Shown: one piece after another, positions 5,526 through 12,612 of the stretch | Layout of the letters: each line of letters begins with the position of its first letter | Numbering within the stretch: position 1 is the first letter of the stretch | Made by a program: the position numbers and the translations under genes | Source of the DNA: Lentisphaeria bacterium UBA1724 | GTDB lineage: Bacteria > Verrucomicrobiota > Lentisphaeria > Oligosphaerales > Oligosphaeraceae | Length of the DNA: 12,619 nucleotides | Assembly (NCBI GenBank): GCA_002315885.1 | Contig: DCIO01000014.1 | Location: forward strand, 1 to 12,619 | Direction: 5' to 3' | Notes under the pieces: model-generated | The model's database searches: none | Seen by the model: only the letters and a program-made list of their open reading frames with translations | What the model was told of the DNA's origin: nothing

Positions 5526-7966
5526 TGAAACAAATCCTCATCAATTCCGAGGAACTCCAGGTGCGCGTGGCCGTCGTGGAAGACGGCACCCTCCAGGACT
5601 TCTTCATGGAACGCACCAACAAGGACCGGATTGTCGGTTCGATTTACAAGGGCAAGATTAAGAATCTGGAGCCCTCCCTCCAAGCCGCATTCGTTGACAT
5701 CGGCGTCGGCAAGAACGCATTCCTTCACTACTGGGATATGCTTCCCGCCACCCTGGAAAAACTGGAAGGAGATGGCGATGATGACGACGAGCCCGTAAAA
5801 CCCGGCCAGGAGCGTGCGGATGCCGACCTGGCCAACACAGCGGACGAGGATGACACCTACGACCCCCCCGCACCTCCGCAATACGACCACGCCGCCGCAA
5901 GCGCTCAAGACGAAGCGGAAGAGGCCGAAGACGCGCAGCACGAAGCATCCTGCCAGTGTGAAGAATGCCACAATGAGAAAGCGGTTGCCGAGGAGGAAGT
6001 CATCGAAGCCGAGGTCGTCACTCCCGCCCCCGAAACGGCTCCCCAGCAGGAAGACCAGCTGGCGAAGGGTCTTTTGCCTCTTACGGATGGCAAGAGCGGC
6101 CTGATTCCCTTGGCAAAACCCCAGGCTCCCGTCGAAGAGACCGCACCCGCGGTGGCTGAAGAATCCCCTGCACCTGCTGCCACCGCACCTGTGGAACAGA
6201 TTGTGGTGGACGAGAATCCCCGTCCCGAAGCACTGGAGCAGTCCGAGGGCAACGCCCCCCGTCGTGAGGGGAACAACCGCGGCAACAACCAGGCCCAGCG
6301 CCCCAACAACGGGCAACCTGGCAACCGTCCCAACAACAACGGTCAGCAGCAGAGCAACAACCAGGGTGGCAATGGCGAGGGTGGCAACCACCGCCGCCGT
6401 CGTCACCGCGGTCATGGCAATCGTGAGAATGGCGCCAACAATGTGGAGCGCAACAATAGCGCAAAGCGCCCTGGAATCTTCCGCAGGATTTTGGAGACCC
6501 TCTTCCCCGCCTTGAAGCGCTCCCGTCTGGCGACGCCGCAGAATGGCCCCCAGCGCCAGCCGCAGCCCAAGCAGCAGGGTGGCCTAACCAGTAATTCCGG
6601 CAAAGGCGAGTTGGTTCCCCTGACTCCCAATGGCAAGACTGGCACCCTGAAGCCCCTGCAGCCCGGTCAGCCCCAGCAGCCCAAGATGGAGAAATTGCCC
6701 AAGCCTGAGAAGCCCAAGAAGCCCGAAAAGAAGGGCCCCACTGTGGAGGACATCCCCAACCTCTTCCAGGTTGACCAGGAGATTCTCGTCCAGGTCACCA
6801 AAGGCCCCATCGGCACCAAGGGCGCCCGTGTCACCACGAACCTCTCCATTCCCGGCCGTTACCTGGTGCTGCTTCCCAACTGCCCCCACGTGGGTATTTC
6901 CCGCCGTGTTGAAGACAAGGAAGAGCGCAGCCGCCTGAAGCAGATGATCCGCACCATCCTTCCTCCCAACATGGGCGTCATCTGCCGCACCGAGGGCGCT
7001 GGCCTCAAGCGCGAGCATTTCCAGCGCGACCTGCAGATGCTGATGGATGCCTGGCACAAGGCGGAAGAGACTGCCGCCAAGCGTCGCGCACCTGTCTGCG
7101 TCTATCAGGAACCCGCATTGGTGGAACGCACCCTCCGCGATAGCCTCACACAGGACATCGACGAAATCGTCTGTGACACCAAGGAGGCCTTCGATCTGGC
7201 TACCGAGATGCTCCGACGCTTCGACCGACAGGACTCCATCAAAGTCAAGCTCTATCAGAATCCCGCGCCGATTTTCATCAAATACGGCATTTCCCAGCAA
7301 ATCGAGGGCATTTCCAACCGCAAGGTGCCCCTGCCCAGCGGCGGATATCTCTGCATTGACGAAACCGAGGCGCTCATCGCCATCGACGTCAACACGGGCA
7401 AGAACCGCTCTGGCAAGGACCAGCCCGAGACCATCCTGGCCACCAACATGGAGGCAGTCAAGGAAATCGCCCGACAGTTGCGCCTGAGAAACATCGGCGG
7501 TCTGGTGGTGCTGGACTTGATTGACATGCGTTCCCGCAAGGATCAGATGGCAGTCTACCGCGCCTTCAAGCAGTATACCGCCGAAGACCACGCACGCATC
7601 AAGCTTTATCCCATCAGCGGACTGGGACTGCTGGAAATGAGCCGCCAGCGCGAAAGCGAATCTCTGGAAAGCACCATGTACGAGGATTGCCCCTACTGCA
7701 AGGGCCGCGGTCTCATCAAGACCGCCACCAGCGTCTCCGTGGAAATCCAGCGCCGCCTGAACGAACTGCTGGCCCGCAAGAAGGACGTCCAGCACTTCGT
7801 CATCACCGTCCATCCGAAGATTCTGGAGCGCCTGCGTACCGCAGACCACAAGGTGATGAATGCCATGGCGGCGGAACACAACCGCCAGCTGACCTTCAAC
7901 GCCTCCCCCGAACTCCATATCGAGGCCTTCCATATCGCCGACAAGGAGACTGGGAAAGTCTTTTAA
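5525..7966 (+). CDS. rne/rng: Ribonuclease E/G with a large disordered insertion in the S1 domain
   Basis: This 813-residue single-strand-specific endoribonuclease acts in mRNA decay and rRNA processing. The catalytic aspartates are D621 (IAIDVNTGK) and D664 (VVLDLIDM), 43 residues apart as in E. coli RNase E. The zinc-link CPYC is at 722-725, 58 residues after D664, also as in E. coli. The S1 domain begins at GSIYKGKIKNLEPSLQAAF (38-56) but breaks after about residue 73. It resumes at about 407 with VEDIPNLFQVDQEILVQV. The intervening 330 residues are an acidic Ala/Glu-rich part with CQCEECH (143-149), an Asn/Gln/Gly/Arg-rich part (249-311), an amphipathic basic helix (about 314-334) and a Pro/Lys/Gln-rich part (340-402). 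The protein ends soon after the small domain with no C-terminal scaffold, so without the insertion it is RNase G-sized. The frame is continuous and codon use is similar throughout. The enzyme call is firm; the role of the insertion is inferred. Confidence 0.95.
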   Translation: MKQILINSEELQVRVAVVEDGTLQDFFMERTNKDRIVGSIYKGKIKNLEPSLQAAFVDIGVGKNAFLHYWDMLPATLEKLEGDGDDDDEPVKPGQERADADLANTADEDDTYDPPAPPQYDHAAASAQDEAEEAEDAQHEASCQCEECHNEKAVAEEEVIEAEVVTPAPETAPQQEDQLAKGLLPLTDGKSGLIPLAKPQAPVEETAPAVAEESPAPAATAPVEQIVVDENPRPEALEQSEGNAPRREGNNRGNNQAQRPNNGQPGNRPNNNGQQQSNNQGGNGEGGNHRRRRHRGHGNRENGANNVERNNSAKRPGIFRRILETLFPALKRSRLATPQNGPQRQPQPKQQGGLTSNSGKGELVPLTPNGKTGTLKPLQPGQPQQPKMEKLPKPEKPKKPEKKGPTVEDIPNLFQVDQEILVQVTKGPIGTKGARVTTNLSIPGRYLVLLPNCPHVGISRRVEDKEERSRLKQMIRTILPPNMGVICRTEGAGLKREHFQRDLQMLMDAWHKAEETAAKRRAPVCVYQEPALVERTLRDSLTQDIDEIVCDTKEAFDLATEMLRRFDRQDSIKVKLYQNPAPIFIKYGISQQIEGISNRKVPLPSGGYLCIDETEALIAIDVNTGKNRSGKDQPETILATNMEAVKEIARQLRLRNIGGLVVLDLIDMRSRKDQMAVYRAFKQYTAEDHARIKLYPISGLGLLEMSRQRESESLESTMYEDCPYCKGRGLIKTATSVSVEIQRRLNELLARKKDVQHFVITVHPKILERLRTADHKVMNAMAAEHNRQLTFNASPELHIEAFHIADKETGKVF

Positions 7967-7976
7967 CAATGCTTAA

Positions 7977-8014
7977 TGAAGGATGGGGAGGTATCCCCAT
8001 ACCCCTCTCCTTCA
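7977..8014 (+). terminator. Strong hairpin after RNase E/G, possible terminator
   Basis: The inner stem ATGGGGA (7983-7989) pairs with TCCCCAT (7994-8000) around the loop GGTA. The outer TGAAGG (7977-7982) pairs with CCTTCA (8009-8014), leaving an eight-base bulge on the right. The hairpin starts 11 bp after the RNase E/G stop. The downstream sequence is T-rich but broken (TTTAGTTTAAGTATTT, 8020-8035) rather than a clean U-tract. It may be a weak intrinsic terminator or a 3'-end stabilising structure. Confidence 0.5.
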
Positions 8015-8127
8015 ATGCGTTTAGTTTAAGTATTTAGGAAACGCCCCCCCCGACAATGGCTGAGTAGCGGCTTCCGCCGTTTGCAAGAAGTGTGGAAGTC
8101 CTACTAAGGCCTGTGGCAATCACAACG

Positions 8128-9186
8128 ATGCAGATCCGCGTAGAACATCTCACAAAGTGCTACGGCGAGACCGCCGCCCTGCAGGATATCTGCCTGACCG
8201 TCGAAGACGGCGAGCTCTTCTTCCTGCTAGGGCCCTCTGGTTGCGGCAAAACTACACTCCTGCGCTCCATTGCGGGCTTCGAAACTCCTACCTCCGGAGA
8301 GATATTCCTGGACGGGAAACCCGTGGCCGGCACTCCACCTAGCCAGCGTGACACCGCAATGGTATTCCAGGGCTACGCGCTCTTTCCCCACATGACCGTC
8401 CGAGAGAATGTCTCTTTCGGTCTGGAAATGCAGGGCATCTCCAAAGAGGAATGCGCGACGCGGGTAAACAAAGTCCTGGACGAACTACAGATACGGGAAT
8501 TTGCGGACCGCAAGCCCAACCAGCTCTCTGGTGGACAACAGCAGCGCGTCGCCCTGGCGCGCACGCTGGTCGTCCATCCCGGGTGCATGCTTTTGGATGA
8601 ACCACTGGCAAATCTGGATGCAAAACTGCGTCGGGATATGCGCCTGGAAATCCGCAACATCTGCAAGGAAAATCACCTGACGGGCATCTACGTGACACAC
8701 GATCGCGCAGAGGCCCTCTCCATGGCGGACCGCATCGCGGTATTCCGCAATGGCCATATTGAACAAATCGGCACACCCGACGAAGTCTATCGTCACCCCA
8801 AGACCATATTTGTGGCAAGCTTCATCGGTGACACCAACCTCCGGGAGGGACGGGTTCTCGACACCAAGGAAGGAACCCTGGAGACGCCATTGGGCGTGCT
8901 TCGAAGTGCACTACTGCCCGCAGACGTCGGGGATGGCGACAAGCTCGCGATTTCCATGCGTCCCGAGGCATTTCGTGTCCTGAAAGAGGGCGAGAGTTCA
9001 GAGAACACGCTGGAGGTCACCATCCGCAACGTGGATTATCTCGGCGAACTCTCGGAGCATCTCGCCACTGGCGCAGATGGCAACGAACTGAAATTCTACG
9101 AAATCAATCCCCGCGGCGCGGTCCGTAGCGGCCAGCGCGTCCGTCTGGCAATCTCTCCCGAAGACGTAGTCTGCATGAAGCCGTGA
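8128..9186 (+). CDS. ABC transporter ATP-binding protein with TOBE domain (PotA/MalK/FbpC-like)
   Basis: This protein is the cytoplasmic ATPase of an ABC importer. Numbered from the ATG at 8128 (352 residues), it shows Walker A GPSGCGKTT (35-43), the Q-loop in VFQGYALFPHM (79-89), signature LSGGQQQR (133-140), Walker B MLLDEP (154-159), the H-loop YVTHDRAEA (188-196) and a C-terminal regulatory TOBE-type region (about 245-350). The fold and the RHPKTIFVASFIGDTN segment fit the group that includes polyamine, iron(III) and sugar importers; the substrate cannot be chosen. No permease or binding protein is in the window, so it is an orphan here. A longer reading from GTG at 8092 would add 12 residues (MEVLLRPVAITT); I prefer 8128 because it begins right at the first strand of the ABC domain. 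The stop overlaps the uvrC start (GTGA), implying coupled translation. Confidence 0.92.
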   Translation: MQIRVEHLTKCYGETAALQDICLTVEDGELFFLLGPSGCGKTTLLRSIAGFETPTSGEIFLDGKPVAGTPPSQRDTAMVFQGYALFPHMTVRENVSFGLEMQGISKEECATRVNKVLDELQIREFADRKPNQLSGGQQQRVALARTLVVHPGCMLLDEPLANLDAKLRRDMRLEIRNICKENHLTGIYVTHDRAEALSMADRIAVFRNGHIEQIGTPDEVYRHPKTIFVASFIGDTNLREGRVLDTKEGTLETPLGVLRSALLPADVGDGDKLAISMRPEAFRVLKEGESSENTLEVTIRNVDYLGELSEHLATGADGNELKFYEINPRGAVRSGQRVRLAISPEDVVCMKP

Positions 9187-10697
9187 GCTCCTCTGACGAC
9201 ACGCCAATCTTCCGTTCCCAGGATGTCCCCCGCACTCCCGGAGTCTATGTTTTCCGGAATGCCGCTGGCGAGGTAATCTACGTGGGGAAGGCCCGTAATT
9301 TGCGAAACCGCATGCGCTCGTACTTCATGCCATCCACGGCAATGAAGGAAGAGCCTAGGCGACGCGCACTCATTCACTCCATCGCCTCCTACGAGACTTT
9401 CCAGGTGGCCTCCGAGTCCGAGGCGCTACTCCTGGAAGCACAGTTCATCAAGCAATACGCCCCGCGATACAACGTGGCACTGCGGGATGACAAGCGATAC
9501 CTGCTGGTAGCAATCAATCCACAGGAAAAATTCCCGCATTTCTTCTTCGAGCGTGTCCGAAAAGATGACAACTGCCTCTACTTCGGACCATTCCCCCACG
9601 CATACTCCCTCCGAGAGACCATCTGTTTTCTGGAGAAGCGTTTCGGATTGAGCTCCTGCCAATGCGCGGAACCATGCGTCGATGACCACAAGCACTGCCT
9701 GCAGGATGTCCTGCGGGATTGCACCGCGCCATGTGTGGGAGCCATCAGCGAAGAGGACTACCATCGGCGCGTGGAACAGGCACTCTCCATTCTACGAGGA
9801 GAAGAGAGCGCACGGGAATTGCAAAAGGAACTTGACATCAGGATGCGGGAAGCCGCAGAGAAGTTAGATTTTGAAGCGGCGGCGAAGTGGCGGGACATGA
9901 TTGGTCATCTCAAGGTCGTTTTGGAACCAACTCGCCGTTTCATCAACCAGACCATTGCCCGCCGTTCCAACCCCGAAGTCAACACCGCAGGCATGCAGGC
10001 ATTGAAGGAGGCGCTGAAGCTGGAAGTGGAGCCCAAATACATGGAGTGCTTCGATATGTCCAACATCTCGGGCACTCTGGCCGTGGGTTCCATGGTGCTT
10101 TTCCGGGATGGGCATCCCTGTACCAGCGAATACCGCCGTTACCGCATCCGCACGCCCGAAGCCACCGACGACACTGCATTCATGCACGAAGTCCTGACGC
10201 GGCGATACACACGCCTTCTGAAAGAGAACGCGCCACTGCCCGATTTGGTAGTGCTGGACGGCGGCGTTCCCCAGGTCAACACGGGCATTCGCGTCTGGCA
10301 GGAACTGGGGTTGACCATGCCCTTCATCGGACTGGCAGAACGCTACGAACTCGTGGTTATCCCGCACCAGAAAGAGCCACTCTACCTGCCACGGGAAACC
10401 CCCGGTCTGCGGCTGCTTCAGGCAATCCGTGACGAGGCACACCGCTGGGCAAACGGCTACAACCGACAACTCCGCATCGAACGCATCCGAGAATCCGTCC
10501 TGGGAGAAATTCCCGGCGTGGGACCACAGCGCCAGCAGGAACTCCTGAAGAACTGCGGCTCCATCAAACGCATCCTGGCTATGACGCCCGCGCAACTCGC
10601 CAAGAAAGTCCCTGGCTTGGGAACCACACTGGCACAACGAATCCTCGAAGTCCTCAGACAACACGCCGCGCCACCAAGACCAGGCACTAGCCTGTAA
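9183..10697 (+). CDS. uvrC: Excinuclease ABC subunit C, short form
   Basis: UvrC makes both incisions in nucleotide excision repair after UvrA and UvrB find damage. Visible domains are the GIY-YIG nuclease (about 16-95; GVYVF at 20-24, VIYVGKARNLRNRM at 31-44, catalytic-type E80 in SEALLLEAQFIK), a cysteine set C159/C161, C172, C180, C184 with the spacing of the UvrC iron-sulfur site, a UVR UvrB-binding motif (about 210-245), the RNase H-like nuclease (ECFDMSNISG with D291, VVLDGG with D359, DEAH with H420) and tandem helix-hairpin-helix motifs (about 440-495). At 504 residues it is roughly 100 shorter than E. coli UvrC (610). The missing part lies between the UVR motif and the RNase H-like domain. 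All catalytic positions I can check are kept, so it is probably functional. The GTG start at 9183 overlaps the upstream stop by four bases and keeps the normal N-terminus. Confidence 0.95.
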   Translation: MSSSDDTPIFRSQDVPRTPGVYVFRNAAGEVIYVGKARNLRNRMRSYFMPSTAMKEEPRRRALIHSIASYETFQVASESEALLLEAQFIKQYAPRYNVALRDDKRYLLVAINPQEKFPHFFFERVRKDDNCLYFGPFPHAYSLRETICFLEKRFGLSSCQCAEPCVDDHKHCLQDVLRDCTAPCVGAISEEDYHRRVEQALSILRGEESARELQKELDIRMREAAEKLDFEAAAKWRDMIGHLKVVLEPTRRFINQTIARRSNPEVNTAGMQALKEALKLEVEPKYMECFDMSNISGTLAVGSMVLFRDGHPCTSEYRRYRIRTPEATDDTAFMHEVLTRRYTRLLKENAPLPDLVVLDGGVPQVNTGIRVWQELGLTMPFIGLAERYELVVIPHQKEPLYLPRETPGLRLLQAIRDEAHRWANGYNRQLRIERIRESVLGEIPGVGPQRQQELLKNCGSIKRILAMTPAQLAKKVPGLGTTLAQRILEVLRQHAAPPRPGTSL

Positions 10698-10725
10698 TTT
10701 CTTCGCCCGAAAGGGCTCACACAGG
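10691..10725 (+). other. GNRA-capped hairpin at the uvrC stop
   Basis: GCCC (10705-10708) and GGGC (10713-10716) close a GAAA tetraloop. An outer CCTGT (10691-10695), overlapping the uvrC stop codon, can pair with ACAGG (10721-10725). No U-tract follows, so I do not call it an intrinsic terminator. It could be a 3'-end structure of the uvrC message or part of the leader of the next gene. Confidence 0.45.
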
Positions 10726-10749
10726 ACAGAAAAACTCCCCTATTCTCAG

Positions 10750-10930
10750 TAACGGTCGCAAAGAAAGAGGCTGGTACTGTAGGGCTGGGGACGACAGTCC
10801 CCCGCCCGTCCTACCACCCCAATAACCACAGCAAGGAAGAAGCAAGGTAATGCAGTCATTTGACGTCTTTGCCTCCCCTCCTGCGATAACGGCCGTAAAG
10901 AAAGGACTGACTACCTGCCCAATAACTACT
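10750..10930 (+). promoter_or_regulatory. Structured, partly duplicated leader of citramalate synthase
   Basis: A strong hairpin pairs GGGGAC (10787-10792) with GTCCCC (10797-10802) around the loop GACA. It is extended after one mismatch by GGGC/GCCC (10782-10785 with 10804-10807), or alternatively by GTAGG/CCTAC (10779-10783 with 10810-10814). The sequence on each side of the hairpin recurs downstream. TAACGG at 10750 begins an 18-base match with two mismatches to 10887-10904. Bases 10811-10829 match 10911-10929 with three mismatches. A promoter candidate TTGACG (10860-10865) and GATAAC (10885-10890), spacer 19, lies in between. I recognise no known riboswitch class. Regulation is possible but unproven. 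Confidence 0.45.
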
Positions 10931-12532
10931 ATGCCAAACAAGAAAGACAACCTGCGCAAGTACATCCGACTCTATGACTGCACCCTCCGTGACGGCGCGC
11001 AGGGACCAGGAATCAATTTCTCTCTGCAGGACAAACTGCGCCTGGCGCGCGCCCTGGATGACTTCGGCATGGACTACATTGAGGCGGGATGGCCCGGAGC
11101 AAATCCCAAGGACACCGCACTCTTTGAGGCCCTGGTACAGTCGCCCTTGAAACACGCCAAGCTAGTGGCCTTCGGCGCAACGCACCACGCAGGAATTTCG
11201 GCGTCAAAGGACCTCGGGTTGGTCACGTTGGCCAATTCCTCCGCGGGAGTCATCGCGCTGGTTGGCAAGGCATCCCGCCGCCAGGTGGAAGAAGTCCTGG
11301 GCATTTCCCCGGCAGAAAATCTGAAGCTCATCCGTGACTCCGTGAAATTCCTGGCCAAAGCAGGCAAGGAGGTATTCTTTGACGCGGAGCATTTCTTCGA
11401 TGGATACCGCGAAGACGCCAGTTATTCCCTGAAAGTCCTTCGGACCGCGCTGGACGCAGGTGCCAGCACGTTGGTCCTCTGCGACACCAACGGCGCCACC
11501 CTGCCCTACGACCTGGCGGACACCGTCAAGGAAGTGGTCGCCGCATTCCCCGCTGGAACGCCCCTGGGCATCCACTGTCACAACGACTCCGATTGCGCCG
11601 TGGGTGGCACCCTGGCCGCCGTCCGTTCGGGATGTGTCCTGGCCCAGGGGACCATCAATGGTTTCGGGGAACGCTGCGGCAATGCAAACCTCTGTTCCAT
11701 CATCCCCGCCATCGCCCTGAAAATGCCCAACTACGCCGTGGATAAGGCAGTGAAAGTCTCGTCTTTGACGCAGCTCTCACGACTCTTCTATGAAGTCGCA
11801 GTGGTCCGAGAGCAACCCCAGCAACCCTACGTCGGCGCCAATGCCTTCGCCCACAAGGCAGGCCTCCATGTGGCCGCCGTAGCAAAGAACACGCACTCCT
11901 TTGAGCAGATTTCTCCCGAAGCCGTAGGAAACCACCGACAGATTCTTCTTTCCGAACTCTCGGGTTCCAGCAGCGTATCCCTGAAAGCCAAGGAATTGGG
12001 TGTCAAATTGGATGCCAAGAAGACCAAGATGGTCCTGGCAGACCTGAAGCAGCGGGAAGCACAGGGCTATTCATTCGAAGCCGCCGACGCATCATTCAAG
12101 CTGCTCCTGGAACGCTCTTTGTCACCCCAGAAATCCCCCTTCGAACTGGATGGCTTCCGTGTCATCATCGAAAAACGCGGCCCAGGCGAAAAATGCCTCT
12201 CCGCCGCAACCCTGAAAGTCCGCGTCAATGGCCGTGAATCCGAAATTATGGCCGCAGAAGGCGAGGGCCCAGTGGATGCATTGGACAAATGCCTCCGGAA
12301 GAGCCTCACACAATTCTTCCCCGAAGTCAGCAAAATGAAACTCCGCGACTTCAAAGTACGCATCATCGACGGCGCAGTGGGAACCGCCGCACACACACGA
12401 GTCCTCATCGACTCCACAGACGGACAACAGGAGTGGAGCACCGTCGGACTCTCCGAAAATATCATCGAGGCCGCATGGCAGGCACTCCAGGACTCCGTGG
12501 AATTCTTCCTCGCATCTAACCACGGGGAATAG
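10931..12532 (+). CDS. cimA: (R)-citramalate synthase
   Basis: The enzyme condenses pyruvate with acetyl-CoA to (R)-citramalate, the first step of the threonine-independent route to isoleucine. It belongs to the DRE-TIM metallolyase family. From the ATG at 10931 it has 533 residues. Visible marks are LYDCTLRDGAQG (14-25), EAGWPGANPKD (51-61), the metal ligands in GIHCHND (213-219, H215 and H217), GFGERCGNANL (244-254) and a C-terminal LeuA-type regulatory dimer domain (about 405-525), the usual site of feedback control. The run LYD-TLRDGAQG with GWPG-NPKD points to the CimA group rather than 2-isopropylmalate synthase or homocitrate synthase, though the enzymes are related. An in-frame ATG at 10850 would add 27 residues without homology that overlap a duplicated leader. 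I prefer 10931 because the family begins there and a candidate promoter lies between the two starts. No other isoleucine-pathway gene is in the window. Confidence 0.9.
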   Translation: MPNKKDNLRKYIRLYDCTLRDGAQGPGINFSLQDKLRLARALDDFGMDYIEAGWPGANPKDTALFEALVQSPLKHAKLVAFGATHHAGISASKDLGLVTLANSSAGVIALVGKASRRQVEEVLGISPAENLKLIRDSVKFLAKAGKEVFFDAEHFFDGYREDASYSLKVLRTALDAGASTLVLCDTNGATLPYDLADTVKEVVAAFPAGTPLGIHCHNDSDCAVGGTLAAVRSGCVLAQGTINGFGERCGNANLCSIIPAIALKMPNYAVDKAVKVSSLTQLSRLFYEVAVVREQPQQPYVGANAFAHKAGLHVAAVAKNTHSFEQISPEAVGNHRQILLSELSGSSSVSLKAKELGVKLDAKKTKMVLADLKQREAQGYSFEAADASFKLLLERSLSPQKSPFELDGFRVIIEKRGPGEKCLSAATLKVRVNGRESEIMAAEGEGPVDALDKCLRKSLTQFFPEVSKMKLRDFKVRIIDGAVGTAAHTRVLIDSTDGQQEWSTVGLSENIIEAAWQALQDSVEFFLASNHGE

Positions 12533-12574
12533 ACCACCGCACACGACTATAACCCTCCTCGCGCACGCGCGCGG

Positions 12575-12612
12575 CTAGATATCTAGAAATACTAGCTAGA
12601 AGCTCTAGCTAG
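12575..12612. repeat. CTAG-rich intergenic repeat, right end
   Basis: Six CTAG tetranucleotides occur in 38 bases. CTAGATATCTAG (12575-12586) is a perfect 12-bp palindrome. CTAGCTAGA (12592-12600) and TCTAGCTAG (12604-12612) form a perfect 9-bp inverted repeat around AGC. The 17-mer at 12592-12608 matches 2-18 at the left end except for one base. It lies about 40 bp after the citramalate synthase stop and could act as a transcript-end hairpin, but no U-tract is visible before the window ends. Confidence 0.6.

Noticed and set aside
5354..6415. Antisense open frame of 353 residues with Val/Ala/Leu-rich, membrane-like start
   Set aside because: The hydrophobic run is the reverse complement of the Asn/Gly-rich coding repeat in the RNase E/G insertion. 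No family motif is present.
5744..6739. Insertion in RNase E/G as a frameshift or recent foreign DNA
   Set aside because: The frame stays open throughout, both S1 halves remain in register, and base composition and codon choice resemble the rest of the gene.
6584..7969. Long open frame (461 residues) antisense to the RNase E/G gene
   Set aside because: It runs opposite a clearly conserved catalytic domain, shows no recognisable motif, and is the kind of open shadow frame expected from the codon bias of the gene.
10779..10814. Known riboswitch class in the cimA leader
   Set aside because: The hairpin is strong, but I could not match conserved cores of cobalamin, SAM, glycine, c-di-GMP, fluoride or guanidine riboswitches. 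A T-box would need a specifier loop and antiterminator that I do not see.
10850..10930. Upstream in-frame start adding 27 residues to citramalate synthase
   Set aside because: The extension has no family likeness, overlaps a duplicated leader and a candidate promoter, and the conserved N-terminus begins at 10931. It is kept only as an alternative.
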